Made by a program: the position numbers and the translations under genes. Below are positions 52,425-61,791 of a stretch of 64,000 bases of DNA, piece after piece; positions within the stretch are counted from its first letter, which is position 1, and every line of letters starts with the position of its first letter. The notes beneath the pieces were generated by a model. It was not told the origin of the DNA, did no database searches, and was given only the letters and a program-made list of their open reading frames with translations. The DNA is from Colwellia sp. (GTDB lineage: Bacteria > Pseudomonadota > Gammaproteobacteria > Enterobacterales > Alteromonadaceae), in contig JABSOX010000017.1 of NCBI GenBank assembly GCA_013215655.1, positions 47,825 through 111,824 of the forward strand. The letters are read 5' to 3'.

Positions 52425-54353
52425 ATGACCATTAGTACCGTCACCAATATTTCTGTATATCCGATTAAATCTAGCGCAGGCATTCATTTATCCACCAGTT
52501 GGGTTGATGAGTTAGGATTAAGTTTTGATCGCCGTTTTGTGGTTAGTGATAATAATGGTCAATTTTTTACCGCACGAACAGAACCTAAGCTTTGTTTAAT
52601 TCAAGCCAATTTAACGGCCACGGGGTTAGTTTTAACTGCGCCCAACATGCCGTTACTGGTAATAAATTACAGTACTTTTTCATCACAATACCAAGCAGTA
52701 ACAGTATGGAAAGATACAATTGAAGGCCAGCAATGCACAAATGAACACAATAATTGGTTTAGCCAATATTTAGACAAACCTTGCCAGCTATTATATTTTG
52801 GTGAAAAATCTCAGCGTTTAGTTAAAGATAGTAATAACAGCGTATCTTTTGCTGACGGTTATCCCTTGTTGCTGATCTCACAGGCTTCACTAACCGATTT
52901 AAATCAACGCAGCTCTACAAATGACTTTCTCGAAATGTCGAGATTTAGACCCAATATCGTTGTTGATAACTGCTTAGCTTTTGCAGAAGATACGTGGCAG
53001 CATATCCGCATTGGTGAAGTAGAGTTTGAATTAAGTAAACCTTGTTCACGTTGTATATTTACCACAGTAGATCCATTAACAGGAGAAAGACATCCCCAGC
53101 AAGAGCCACTTAAGACACTAAAATCTTATCGCCAAGTTACCAGTGGCGACGTCATGTTTGGTCAAAACCTTATTCCTTTAAATCAAGGACAAATCAAACT
53201 AGGTGATAATGTTGAAATAATTAAAAAGAAACAACCTCCTATTTTTATTGGTGCAAAAGAAAATACTTTCACACCCGCTTTAACAAACAAAATATTACCT
53301 TTAAGAAATGTATCAAAGGCAAAAGAGTTAATACTCGTTTGTAAAAAAATCATTGACGAGACTCATGATGTTAAAACTTTTATTCTGCAAAATACCCAAG
53401 ATGAAAGTATCTCTTACATGGCCGGACAACATTTACCTATTTCATTAACCATTGATGATGAACTCATTCATCGTTGTTATACAATATCTTCTAGCCCAAC
53501 AAGACCACATAACATCGCGATTACGGTAAAAGAACTGATAGATGGCTATATTCAAGGTACGGTATCCGGTTTTCTTCATGATGAGTTTGCTGTCGGCGAT
53601 ACACTATTATGCAAACAACCTAGCGGTACTTTCCACTTAGAAGGTAGAGATAATTCCAAGGTATTATTGTTATCTGCGGGCAGCGGTATTACGCCAATGT
53701 TGTCGATGTTAAAAAAAATGACCGATCAAGTTATTACCAATGATGTAGTGTTTTTTCACAGTGCACATAGTGAAAAGGATTTAATTGCCAAGCAAGAAAT
53801 TGACGGTCTCGCCAAACAACACGGCAATTGCAGTGTCCAGTATACGTTAACACGCACAGCCAAACCTGAATGGCAGCAATACCAAGGGCGTTTAAATAAA
53901 CAAATGCTAACTAACATTGTGAGTTTATCGCAACGTCAAGTTTATGTATGTGGCCCTAAAGCTTTTAGAGAGTTGGCCAAAGCACTGCTACTTGAATGTG
54001 GTGTCAGTGAAGATCAGTATCATGAAGAAAGTTTTGGACTTCGTTTACATGAGCTTGAAACTTCTGAGGAAAGTATTGATACTTCAAAAAAAATCAATAT
54101 CTTATTTGATTCCTGGGATAAACATCATCAAGGAAATAACCAAGCAACTATATTAGAGCAAGCTGAAGAAAGTGGACTAATATTACCTTATTCATGTCGT
54201 GGTGGCATGTGTGGATGCTGTAAGGTAAAACTTGAAAAAGGTGATGTAGAGCAACTTGCTGACGACGGTTTAACCGATTCAGAAAAAGAACAAGGCTATA
54301 TTTTAGCTTGTAGCTGCATTCCAAAAACAGATATTATTATTACGGCGGGTTAA
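52425..54353 (+). CDS. MOSC domain fused to flavin reductase and 2Fe-2S ferredoxin
   Basis: The 642-residue protein has a MOSC N-terminal barrel (about 5-90), a MOSC domain (about 115-265, with KPCSRCIFTTVDPLTGERHP holding the molybdenum-cofactor cysteine), an FAD-binding oxidoreductase barrel (about 300-400, HRCYTISSSPTRPHNIAITV), an NAD(P)H-binding domain (about 405-515, LLLSAGSGITPMLSMLKKM), and a C-terminal 2Fe-2S domain (about 550-640: PYSCRGGMCGCCKVKLEKGD, ILACSC). E. coli YcbX has only MOSC plus ferredoxin, so a reductase is built in. It could reduce N-hydroxylated compounds with NAD(P)H directly. It is 37 bp upstream of pxpA. Confidence 0.9.
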   Translation: MTISTVTNISVYPIKSSAGIHLSTSWVDELGLSFDRRFVVSDNNGQFFTARTEPKLCLIQANLTATGLVLTAPNMPLLVINYSTFSSQYQAVTVWKDTIEGQQCTNEHNNWFSQYLDKPCQLLYFGEKSQRLVKDSNNSVSFADGYPLLLISQASLTDLNQRSSTNDFLEMSRFRPNIVVDNCLAFAEDTWQHIRIGEVEFELSKPCSRCIFTTVDPLTGERHPQQEPLKTLKSYRQVTSGDVMFGQNLIPLNQGQIKLGDNVEIIKKKQPPIFIGAKENTFTPALTNKILPLRNVSKAKELILVCKKIIDETHDVKTFILQNTQDESISYMAGQHLPISLTIDDELIHRCYTISSSPTRPHNIAITVKELIDGYIQGTVSGFLHDEFAVGDTLLCKQPSGTFHLEGRDNSKVLLLSAGSGITPMLSMLKKMTDQVITNDVVFFHSAHSEKDLIAKQEIDGLAKQHGNCSVQYTLTRTAKPEWQQYQGRLNKQMLTNIVSLSQRQVYVCGPKAFRELAKALLLECGVSEDQYHEESFGLRLHELETSEESIDTSKKINILFDSWDKHHQGNNQATILEQAEESGLILPYSCRGGMCGCCKVKLEKGDVEQLADDGLTDSEKEQGYILACSCIPKTDIIITAG

Positions 54354-54390
54354 CCATCTCCATAAGTACAATGAACAGATAGGAATTACA

Positions 54391-55143
54391 ATGAAGTTAA
54401 ACTGTGATTTAGGTGAAAGTTTTGGTCCTTGGCATAAAGGTAATGATCAGCAAATAATGCCATTAATTGACCTTGCCAATATTGCTTGTGGTTTTCATGC
54501 ATCTGATCCATTGACCATGCAAAAAACAGTACAATTGGCTGTTAAGCACGATGTTACTATTGGTGCGCACCCCGGCTACCCTGATCTTATCGGCTTTGGT
54601 CGACGCTCTATGTCATATTCAACTAAAGAGCTAACCGCAATATTTCATTATCAAATAGGTGCATTACAAGCGATTTGCGTCAGCCAAAATACTAAAATAA
54701 GTTATGTTAAACCTCATGGCGCTTTATATAATGACATGATGGTCAACCAAGAAATATTTATTACTTTATGTGATGCCTTGTCACAACTAGATAAGACTCT
54801 GCCTTTAATGGTTCAAGCATTACCCGAAACATCTTTCTTTAAAAAAACGGCAGAAAAATTTGGACTTACCTTATGGTTTGAAGCCTTTGCTGATAGGAAA
54901 TATAATGACAATGGCTTGTTAGTTTCTCGAGAAAATATCAATGCCGTTATCCATAATGAAGAACAAGTTATCGACCAATGCAAACACTTACTACAACACG
55001 GTGAACTTATTAGCATGAATGGCAAACTGCTTAATATTCATGTTGATAGTTTATGTGTTCATGGTGATAACCCCGCAGCAATCGAGTTAGTAAAAGGGCT
55101 AAATATTATGCTTAAACAGCATGCACTGAAAACAAACTGCTAA
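54391..55143 (+). CDS. pxpA: 5-oxoprolinase subunit A
   Basis: The 250-residue protein is a LamB/YcsF-family PxpA: MKLNCDLGESFGPWHKGNDQ, the LANIACGFHASDPLTMQKTV region, IGAHPGYPDLIGFGRRSM, VKPHGALYNDMM and NIHVDSLCVHGDNPAAIELV. With PxpB and PxpC it hydrolyses 5-oxoproline (pyroglutamate) to glutamate with ATP, a repair reaction for a damage product of glutamine and glutamyl compounds. The gene order A-B-C is one of the common bacterial arrangements, and pxpB starts one base after its stop. Confidence 0.96.
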   Translation: MKLNCDLGESFGPWHKGNDQQIMPLIDLANIACGFHASDPLTMQKTVQLAVKHDVTIGAHPGYPDLIGFGRRSMSYSTKELTAIFHYQIGALQAICVSQNTKISYVKPHGALYNDMMVNQEIFITLCDALSQLDKTLPLMVQALPETSFFKKTAEKFGLTLWFEAFADRKYNDNGLLVSRENINAVIHNEEQVIDQCKHLLQHGELISMNGKLLNIHVDSLCVHGDNPAAIELVKGLNIMLKQHALKTNC

Positions 55144-55144
55144 T

Positions 55145-55912
55145 ATGCTAAAAACAGAAAGAATCTCGCTATCTTATATAAGTGAAAATGCAGTACTCGT
55201 AGAATGGCCTGAAATAATATGCCCACATCAGCACCAACAAATAGTCCATTTTCAACAGCAAGTGCATACAAAATTAACTGACGTTATCATCGATACAGTT
55301 GCCAGTTATGCAAGTTTAATTATTTATTATCAATTTGAAAAAATCACCACCACACAATTAGATAAGGAATTGACTGAGCTTATTAATTGCCCACCACTGA
55401 TTTCATCGATAACTGCTACTGAAATTATAGATATTCCCGTTTATTACGGACTTGATAGTGGCTGGGATCTTAAGTTTGTCGCAGCACAAACATCGTTGAG
55501 TATTGAACAGGTCATTGAGCTTCATAGTCAAACAGTTTATCACGCTTATGCTTTAGGATTTACTCCGGGGTTTTGCTATTTAGCTTCACTTCCTAATTGC
55601 TTGCAACTACCACGACGTAGCTCTCCTCGATTGTCAGTACCACAAGGAGCTGTTGCCATTGCCGAGCAACAAACTGCCGTTTATCCGATATCAAGCCCTG
55701 CTGGTTGGCATGTTATTGGCCAGACTCCTATGACAATGTTTGATACTAAAACCAATGACAATGAGGCTTCATTTTCCGCAGTAATTACCGTCGGCCAGCA
55801 AGTACGTTTTACCGCTATTTCTCAAGAGCAATTTCTTGATTTGGGCGGCTTCATACATAATGAGAGTAATAAAGAAAATGCTAAAAAAAGCGCTGAAGAA
55901 AAAACACCATGA
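55145..55912 (+). CDS. pxpB: 5-oxoprolinase subunit B
   Basis: The 255-residue protein is the KipI-type subunit: ISYISENAVLVEWPEIICPH, EIIDIPVYYGLDSGWDLKFV, YHAYALGFTPGFCYLASLPN, PRRSSPRLSVPQGAVAIAEQ and ISSPAGWHVIGQTPMTMFD. It binds PxpC to form the core of 5-oxoprolinase. The C-terminal tail (NESNKENAKKSAEEKTP) is disordered. It starts one base after pxpA and overlaps pxpC by four bases (ATGA), so all three are made from one transcript. Confidence 0.95.
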   Translation: MLKTERISLSYISENAVLVEWPEIICPHQHQQIVHFQQQVHTKLTDVIIDTVASYASLIIYYQFEKITTTQLDKELTELINCPPLISSITATEIIDIPVYYGLDSGWDLKFVAAQTSLSIEQVIELHSQTVYHAYALGFTPGFCYLASLPNCLQLPRRSSPRLSVPQGAVAIAEQQTAVYPISSPAGWHVIGQTPMTMFDTKTNDNEASFSAVITVGQQVRFTAISQEQFLDLGGFIHNESNKENAKKSAEEKTP

Positions 55913-56847
55913 ATTATTTAGAAGTATTAAAACTCAATGGTCAATGTAGTATTCAAGACTTAGGCCGTTTACATAACCAGCACCTTGGTTTTAGCGCCAG
56001 TGGCGCAGCTGACGAATACGCTTTTTTGTCTGCTAACCAAATGTTAAGTAATGCACTTAATTGTGCCGCCTTAGAAATCACCTTTGGGCAAATATCGCTA
56101 CAAGCACAACATCATTGCACCATCGCGATTACTGGCGCTAACTGCGCAGCTGAGATCAATGGAAAAAAAATCAAACATTGGCAAATTCATCAATTAAGGG
56201 CTGACGACATATTAACCTTGTCTACACCTAAAACTGGCTTAATTTCTTATATTGCCATTGCTGATGGTATCCAAAGTAAATTATGGCTTGATAGTCGTAG
56301 TCAAACCTTAAATGAACAAAGCTTGGGCTTTAATGAAGAAAAAGTTGCGCTTGGGAGTAAAATCCCTTTCAATGAACAGCCTGAAACGATAACTAATGTT
56401 GCAAATGTTCGCCTGCAATCTCCTGATAATTTTTACCAGCATGACACATTAACACTACGTTTTGTTCCGCAAAACTTGTGGCAATATTTGAATACCGAAC
56501 AACAACACAAGATACTAGAGCAAGATTATGTTATTTCAGCAAAAAGTAATCGTATGGGTTATCGCTTATCCCAATTACCACAATCAGCTTTGGTTCAGTT
56601 GCCGCAGAACAATCAATTATCTAAGCCGGTCACATACGGCACCATTCAACTACCCAAAAATGGCGAACCGATCATATTGATGAAAGAGCGACAAACAATT
56701 GGTGGTTATCCTGTTTTAGGTTGTGTAATGCAAACAGATTTGTTTCGATTGAGCCAGCTAAGGCCGGGCGAAAAAATAAAGTTACAACCAACAACATTAC
56801 ACCATGCACAACAACAGCTAAGCGCCTTCTATCAACGTTTCAATTAA
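55909..56847 (+). CDS. pxpC: 5-oxoprolinase subunit C
   Basis: The 312-residue protein is the KipA-type biotin-dependent-carboxylase-like subunit: LKLNGQCSIQDLGRLHNQHL, SASGAADEYAFLSANQMLSN, LEITFGQISLQAQHHCTIAI, AKSNRMGYRLSQLP, LPQNNQLSKPVTYGTIQLPK and PVLGCVMQTDLFRLSQL. It completes the 5-oxoprolinase complex. It ends 111 bp before the chemoreceptor gene, with no clear terminator. Confidence 0.95.
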   Translation: MNYLEVLKLNGQCSIQDLGRLHNQHLGFSASGAADEYAFLSANQMLSNALNCAALEITFGQISLQAQHHCTIAITGANCAAEINGKKIKHWQIHQLRADDILTLSTPKTGLISYIAIADGIQSKLWLDSRSQTLNEQSLGFNEEKVALGSKIPFNEQPETITNVANVRLQSPDNFYQHDTLTLRFVPQNLWQYLNTEQQHKILEQDYVISAKSNRMGYRLSQLPQSALVQLPQNNQLSKPVTYGTIQLPKNGEPIILMKERQTIGGYPVLGCVMQTDLFRLSQLRPGEKIKLQPTTLHHAQQQLSAFYQRFN

Positions 56848-56958
56848 TGTCCATTTTAAAAGTACAGACATGCAAGAAATAGGCATTAGCCATTTTTTGA
56901 TTCACATGATAGAGTTTTTGCCATAATAATAAATAGCACACCTTTTTGGATATAAACC

Positions 56959-58959
56959 ATGGATCTTTTTAGTCGTTCGATCATGCGCCAGCTCGTTGTT
57001 GGTATATCGGCTTCCGTAGCCCTTCTACTTATCATTACCTCTTATTTTATTCTTTCAGATATTAGTGATAAAACGAGAACGCAACTTGTTGCTTCTATTG
57101 AAGATATTGTAAAATTACAAGCGACCGAAGTACGTGGTTTCTTTGAAGCTAAAGGACAACTTAATCACAGCATCTTTGCCAGTCCACAAGTCATTGATTG
57201 GTTTACTAATTATGATGAACGTTTATCAAATATTGACGATAATAAAAACTATCAAGATGTGACTAAGTATTTTCATTTTTTCTCTGAAAAAGACTCTGCC
57301 ATTAAAAGTGTTTTTTTTGGTAGTGAAAATACCCATGAATATTTTGACTTAAATGGCCGCTACAATGATGCTGAGTACTTCACCAATAAAAGACCTTGGT
57401 GGCAAGAAGGCATAGATATTGGTCGTATGTATGTGACAGACCCTGCCATTGATGCCAATGATGGCTCTATTTCAGCAACAGTTAAGGGACCTTATTACTT
57501 ACCTAACGGTCGCTTCCTCGGTATTGGTGGTTTAGATATTTTGATCACCACTATTGGTAAAGATTTACTCGCTAAAATTAAATACAAAGGAGAAGGCGAA
57601 GCTTTCTTAATGACAGATACCGGTAAGTTGGTTTTTTTCCCAGGCTTTAATGATAAGTTCTCGCCGGGCGATTTAATGAGAGAAATCGATAGTAAGTTTG
57701 CTCATGCGACCGGTTTTGGTAAATTACAGCATCAACTTTCAAATAACTCAACAGGGATGAGCAGCGTCCGCTGGAACGATCAAGAATACCTTGTTGTCTT
57801 TAATGAGGTCAGTAGTGATTATCCTAAAATGAACTGGAAACTGGGCTTTATGGTGCCAGAAAGACTTATCTCAGATCCCGTTACCCAAGCCATTTGGTCA
57901 TCGAGCTTTATAGTACTGATAATCATTGCCCTTATTGCTGTGGTAGTTTGGTTAATGATTTTACCATTAATTAAGCGTATTAAACGTTTACAAATGGCGA
58001 TGCACGATATTGCCGATGGCGACGGTGACTTAACCCAGCGTATTGAACCGATTAAACACGATGAAATAGGTATGCTTGTTGATGAATTTAATGTTTTTGT
58101 TGATAAAATTCAAAACTTAGTACAAGAAACTGTCGCAATCACTAAAGAGGTTGGTCACTCCTCCACAACCGCAGCTGGTATTAGCCAACAAACAAGCACG
58201 ATCATTGAAAAACAAAAAAATGAAATTGATATGGTTGCAACTTCAGCCAACGAATTAGCACAAACCAGTGGTGTTATCTCTAGTACTGCTAATCGTTCAA
58301 AAGAACTTGCTACTACAGCTGAAAATAAAGTAGCAGAGGGGGCTGCTGTTGTTAATAAGGCCACTGACGGTATTCATCAGCTTTCTGACAATGTAACATC
58401 TGCGGCAAACGTTGTTGGTGAGCTACGTGAAGGCACACAAAGTATTGGTGAAGTGCTTGGTGTGATCAGAGGCATTGCTGATCAAACAAATTTATTGGCA
58501 CTTAATGCCGCAATTGAAGCTGCCCGAGCAGGAGAACAAGGCCGAGGTTTTGCTGTGGTTGCCGATGAAGTGCGAACTTTAGCCTCTCGTACTCAAGAGT
58601 CAACAAAAAGCATTGAAGCGATTATTGATAAATTGCAAAGCAACGCAGCAAATGCGGTGAGTGTTATGGAAAGTAGCCGTAAAGACGCTCAAGATAGCGT
58701 TGAATTAACTCAACAAGTACAGGCAGTACTTTCTGATATAACCACTGTTATCACCGACATTCAAAGCCAAACAGAAGAAATCGCCGAAGCGGTTAATGAG
58801 CAAGCGATGGTCGCGGAAGAAGTATCTAAAAATATCGAAAATGTTAGGTCGCTTACTGACGATACGGTTATTGGCGCATCTGAAATGCAAAGCAGCTTAA
58901 ATGACTTACAAAATAACTCTCAAACACTGACTAAAGTGATTAATCAATTTAAAGTGTAG
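56959..58959 (+). CDS. Methyl-accepting chemotaxis protein with Cache domain
   Basis: The 666-residue receptor has TM1 (about 10-32), a dCache-type periplasmic domain (about 36-300, with [20 protein letters not shown] and [20 protein letters not shown], the pattern of amino-acid- and amine-binding Cache domains), TM2 (about 308-332), HAMP, and a signalling domain with [20 protein letters not shown] and [20 protein letters not shown]. The Tyr/Trp/Asp-rich pocket suggests a small ligand such as an amino acid. It follows pxpABC but has its own promoter gap. Its TAG stop is also the first three bases of a MITE-like element. Confidence 0.94.
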   Translation: MDLFSRSIMRQLVVGISASVALLLIITSYFILSDISDKTRTQLVASIEDIVKLQATEVRGFFEAKGQLNHSIFASPQVIDWFTNYDERLSNIDDNKNYQDVTKYFHFFSEKDSAIKSVFFGSENTHEYFDLNGRYNDAEYFTNKRPWWQEGIDIGRMYVTDPAIDANDGSISATVKGPYYLPNGRFLGIGGLDILITTIGKDLLAKIKYKGEGEAFLMTDTGKLVFFPGFNDKFSPGDLMREIDSKFAHATGFGKLQHQLSNNSTGMSSVRWNDQEYLVVFNEVSSDYPKMNWKLGFMVPERLISDPVTQAIWSSSFIVLIIIALIAVVVWLMILPLIKRIKRLQMAMHDIADGDGDLTQRIEPIKHDEIGMLVDEFNVFVDKIQNLVQETVAITKEVGHSSTTAAGISQQTSTIIEKQKNEIDMVATSANELAQTSGVISSTANRSKELATTAENKVAEGAAVVNKATDGIHQLSDNVTSAANVVGELREGTQSIGEVLGVIRGIADQTNLLALNAAIEAARAGEQGRGFAVVADEVRTLASRTQESTKSIEAIIDKLQSNAANAVSVMESSRKDAQDSVELTQQVQAVLSDITTVITDIQSQTEEIAEAVNEQAMVAEEVSKNIENVRSLTDDTVIGASEMQSSLNDLQNNSQTLTKVINQFKV

Positions 58960-59224
58960 GGTCTATTGATCTTTCGAGTTCGAATTTTGTTCACTTAAGC
59001 GCCTCCTGATCGCGGCGCGAGAAATATAACTTAGTTATTCTAAGTCAATGACGAGTAACAAAGAGCAGGATGCGCTTAAGTGAACCCTACGGGCAGTGGT
59101 TTGTTTGACCTTTCTACAGCGTTAGAGCATGTTAAAGTAGAATAACTACATTACACATGCTCCGCCTTGTATAAAAATCAAACAAACCGCTGCAAAAACA
59201 AACTCCAAAGATCAACAGACCCTA
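58957..59224. mobile_element. MITE-like element, family C (268 bp)
   Basis: The left end TAGGGTCTATTGATCTTTCG (58957) matches the complement of the right end, TAGGGTCTGTTGATCTTTGG (from 59224). The interior is non-coding, with further inverted pieces such as CACTTAAGCGC and GCGCTTAAGTG around 58992-59086. The chemoreceptor stop codon TAG is positions 58957-58959. No obvious target duplication is seen. Confidence 0.75.
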
Positions 59225-59275
59225 ATATTTTCCTTCTAAACCAAAGTCAAATCAAGCTCTACCTATACGTAAAGC

Positions 59276-59289
59276 TTGATTTGAATCAA
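59276..59289 (+). promoter_or_regulatory. FNR-type box (distal)
   Basis: TTGATTTGAATCAA is a perfect match to the FNR/EtrA/Anr consensus TTGAT-N4-ATCAA. Its centre is exactly 50 bp upstream of the centre of a second perfect box at 59326. It lies 155 bp before the porin start, just past the family C element. Confidence 0.8.
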
Positions 59290-59325
59290 CAAAAAACACT
59301 CCTATATCCCGCTTAAAATAACAAT

Positions 59326-59339
59326 TTGATACAAATCAA
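59326..59339 (+). promoter_or_regulatory. FNR-type box (proximal)
   Basis: TTGATACAAATCAA is a second perfect FNR-type palindrome. It is centred near 59332.5. A -41.5 position for FNR would put transcription start near 59374 and a -10 element near 59362 (CAAAAT, four of six to consensus). This fits activation of the porin gene in low oxygen. Confidence 0.8.
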
Positions 59340-59444
59340 CTATTCTTTATATAGTCAATGCCAAAATAGTTTCATTCGCTGATGAGTACTCAAACAACAG
59401 AAGTACATAGCACTTTTATCACATGAAAATACTAGGATATAACT

Positions 59445-60647
59445 ATGAAAGTTAACGCAACTAAATTCTCTCTCTCTTTACTCGCAGCTTCTGTCATTTC
59501 AACACCCTTTGTATTTGCGGATTCATCAACCATTGCTTCAGGAATAACAAAAGCCTTAGGCGATAGTAAAGTTAATATCAGCTTACGTGCACGCTATGAA
59601 GTAGTTGACCAAGACGATATTGATAACAATGCAAATGCGCTTACCCTTAAAAGTCGGTTAACATTAAAAACAGGTGCTTATAGTGGTTTGTCACTTGGTT
59701 TAGAAGTGGATGATGTTACACAAATTATTGATGACTATAACAGCACCGGTAATGGCAAAACCAATTACCCGGTTATTGCTGACCCTGCAGGCACAGATGT
59801 TAACCAAGCCTATTTACAATATAAAAATGGCAAATTAACAGCAACGGCGGGACGTCAACGTATTCTACATAATAATCAACGTTTTGTTGGTGGCGTTGGC
59901 TGGCGTCAAAACGAGCAAACTTACGACGGTTACCGTGTAGAGTTTAAAGCGACAAACAAATTCTCTGTAGATTACAGCTATATTCATAATGTAAACCGTA
60001 TTTTTGGTCCTGATGGTGCTAAAGCTGATTTATCAGGTGATTTACACCTTATAAATACTGCATTTAAAATAAATAAAAAACACCAACTATCTGGATTTGC
60101 CTATTTACTTGATTTTGATACTGCCGCAGGCGCATCAACCAATACTTACGGAGTTTTATACAAGGGTAAGTTTGGCACAGTAAATGTAAATTTAAGTGCT
60201 GCCTCACAAAGTGATGCAGGAGATAACCCTAATGATTTCACGGCTAATTATTATAATGCTGAAATTGGCACTAAATAAGGCAAGGTAACTTTATTAGGAG
60301 GTTTAGAAGTATTAGGTAGTGATGACGGCAATGTTGCTTTTGGAACTCCACTTGCTACATTGCATAAATTCCAAGGTTTTGCTGATAAATTTTTAGGTAC
60401 TCCAAGTAATGGTGTTGAAGATATTTACATCACCGCAAAAACTAAAGTAAATGGTATTAAACTTGCCGCAACTTTTCATGACTTATCTTCAGATGAAGGT
60501 AGTATTGATTATGGCACTGAGATTGATTTAGTCGCCGCTTACAAAGTAAATAGCTATAATTTTTTAGTGAAACTTTCTAGCTATAACGCAGATGAACTAG
60601 GTACTGATACTAATAAATTGTGGTTACAAGTAGCCACTAAGTTCTAA
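59445..60647 (+). pseudogene. Outer-membrane porin interrupted by an in-frame TAA
   Basis: The frame starts at an ATG at 59445 with AGGA seven bases before it and a signal peptide ending TPFVFA. It encodes a beta-barrel of the alginate-export/porin type (ISLRARYEVVDQDDIDNNAN, SRLTLKTGAYSGLSLGLEVD, AYLQYKNGKLTATAGRQRIL). After 277 codons it meets TAA (60276-60278). The same frame continues as barrel sequence (from GKVTLLGGLEVLGSDDG) to a normal ending, KLWLQVATKF, at 60647, giving about 400 residues in all. One base change would restore it. A C-terminal Phe is the outer-membrane insertion signal, and it is lost in the short form. Confidence 0.8.
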
Positions 60648-60680
60648 TACTACTTGCTCTAATACATTTATCGATTGAAG

Positions 60681-60706
60681 GCTGAAGTATATACTTCAGC
60701 TCTTTT
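60681..60706 (+). terminator. Terminator of the porin gene
   Basis: GCTGAAGTAT (60681-60690) pairs with ATACTTCAGC (60691-60700), followed by TCTTTTAT. It lies 34 bp after the porin end codon. Confidence 0.8.
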
Positions 60707-61010
60707 ATGTACAGGATGTACGGTTCTTGTGTAGGTCGAGGTTTACCTCGACAAGAATCCAATAAAACCCTATTGTCGAGCCTCACTACGTTCGTGTCGA
60801 CCTACAAAAACAATCGGGAACATATAAACCTGTACTTCGACAAATATTAAAGCAAATAACTCTTGGATACATGTATTCCTCTTTTTATGTATAGGATGAA
60901 CGGTCAACCTTCTCTAATAAAATGCAGTTCCAGATAAAATCTAAGTACCTGCGTCCATGCAGGCAATATCAAAATTGCAGGTGAATGAATGACGATGTAT
61001 AGGATGTTAC
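60707..61010. repeat. Cluster of dispersed repeats
   Basis: Single units of the 51-bp repeat family occur at 60707 (ATGTACAGGATGTACGG), 60887 (TTTTTATGTATAGGATGAACGG) and 60995 (ATGTATAGGATGTTACG). Between them are an inverted repeat (60730-60806) and a second copy of the GTTCCAGA-type repeat (60926-60960), also at 35702. Nothing in this 457-bp gap looks coding. Confidence 0.7.
60730..60806. repeat. 77-bp palindromic repeat
   Basis: TGTAGGTCGAG (60730) and TCGACCTACA (60797-60806) are inverted ends. The inside has two further stem-loops (GTCGAGG/CCTCGAC and a TGTCGAG pair). It can fold as a branched hairpin, as REP/BIME-type elements do. Confidence 0.6.
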
Positions 61011-61060
61011 GATCACATAGATGTGTAACATAGAAATAAATATTTAATGAATAATTACCA

Positions 61061-61089
61061 ACGAGCGATTAGAATAGTCTCGTTTTTTT
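61061..61089 (+). terminator. Weak terminator-like hairpin upstream of pabA
   Basis: ACGAG (61061-61065) and CTCGT (61079-61083) form a short stem followed by a run of seven T. It lies just before the pabA start and could be a remnant terminator or an attenuator. Confidence 0.3.
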
Positions 61090-61105
61090 AGCTAGGTTTA
61101 TTCTT

Positions 61106-61693
61106 TTGATATTGATGATCGACAATTATGATTCTTTCACTTTTAACTTAGTGCATTATTTTCGTGCACTGGGCGAGAAAGTGAATGTTTGTCGAAATGA
61201 TCAAATCAGCTTAGATGAAATAGCTTTAATGGCTCCACAATATATTGTTATATCCCCTGGCCCCTGCGATCCTAATGCGGCAGGAATATCATTAGCAATT
61301 ATTGCGCGCTTTGCTGGTATCATTCCTATTTTAGGTGTCTGTTTAGGACATCAATGTATTGCTCAGCACTATGGTGCAACAATCGAGAAATCCCCCCAGG
61401 TAATGCATGGAAAAACCAGTAAAATACATCATGATAATGCAGGTTTATTTTCTGCTCTTAACAATCCTCTCACGGTCACCCGCTATCACTCACTAGTGGT
61501 TAACAAAGATTCTCTACCTAAAGAATTGGAAGTTACCGCATGGTCTTATGATAAAAATGGCAATAAAGATGAAATAATGGCACTTAAACATCGAACATTG
61601 CCGATAGTCAGTGTACAGTTTCATCCAGAGTCGGTATTAACAGAACAAGGACAAGCATTACTAAATAATTTTATTACCTTGTATGCTAAATAA
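61106..61693 (+). CDS. pabA: Aminodeoxychorismate/anthranilate synthase glutaminase subunit
   Basis: The 195-residue protein is a class I glutamine amidotransferase: ILMIDNYDSFTFNLVHYFRA, VISPGPCDPNAAGISLAIIA, the nucleophile Cys in ILGVCLGHQCIAQHYGATIE (about 79), and the triad end in VSVQFHPESVLTEQGQALLN (His/Glu about 170). The length and MHGKTSKIHHD match E. coli PabA. It supplies ammonia for p-aminobenzoate, and in many bacteria also for tryptophan. The TTG at 61106 aligns with the PabA start; an ATG at 61115 is the alternative. The order pabA, HDOD gene, argD resembles the Shewanella/Vibrio pabA-argD linkage. Confidence 0.94.
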   Translation: MILMIDNYDSFTFNLVHYFRALGEKVNVCRNDQISLDEIALMAPQYIVISPGPCDPNAAGISLAIIARFAGIIPILGVCLGHQCIAQHYGATIEKSPQVMHGKTSKIHHDNAGLFSALNNPLTVTRYHSLVVNKDSLPKELEVTAWSYDKNGNKDEIMALKHRTLPIVSVQFHPESVLTEQGQALLNNFITLYAK

Positions 61694-61791
61694 TCTACAC
61701 TTTAGAAGTGTCTTATATTCATACTTAACCTATAGATGCCGATAAACAGTTAAACCATAATTTAAATAAAATAAAAACAAAATTTACCATA

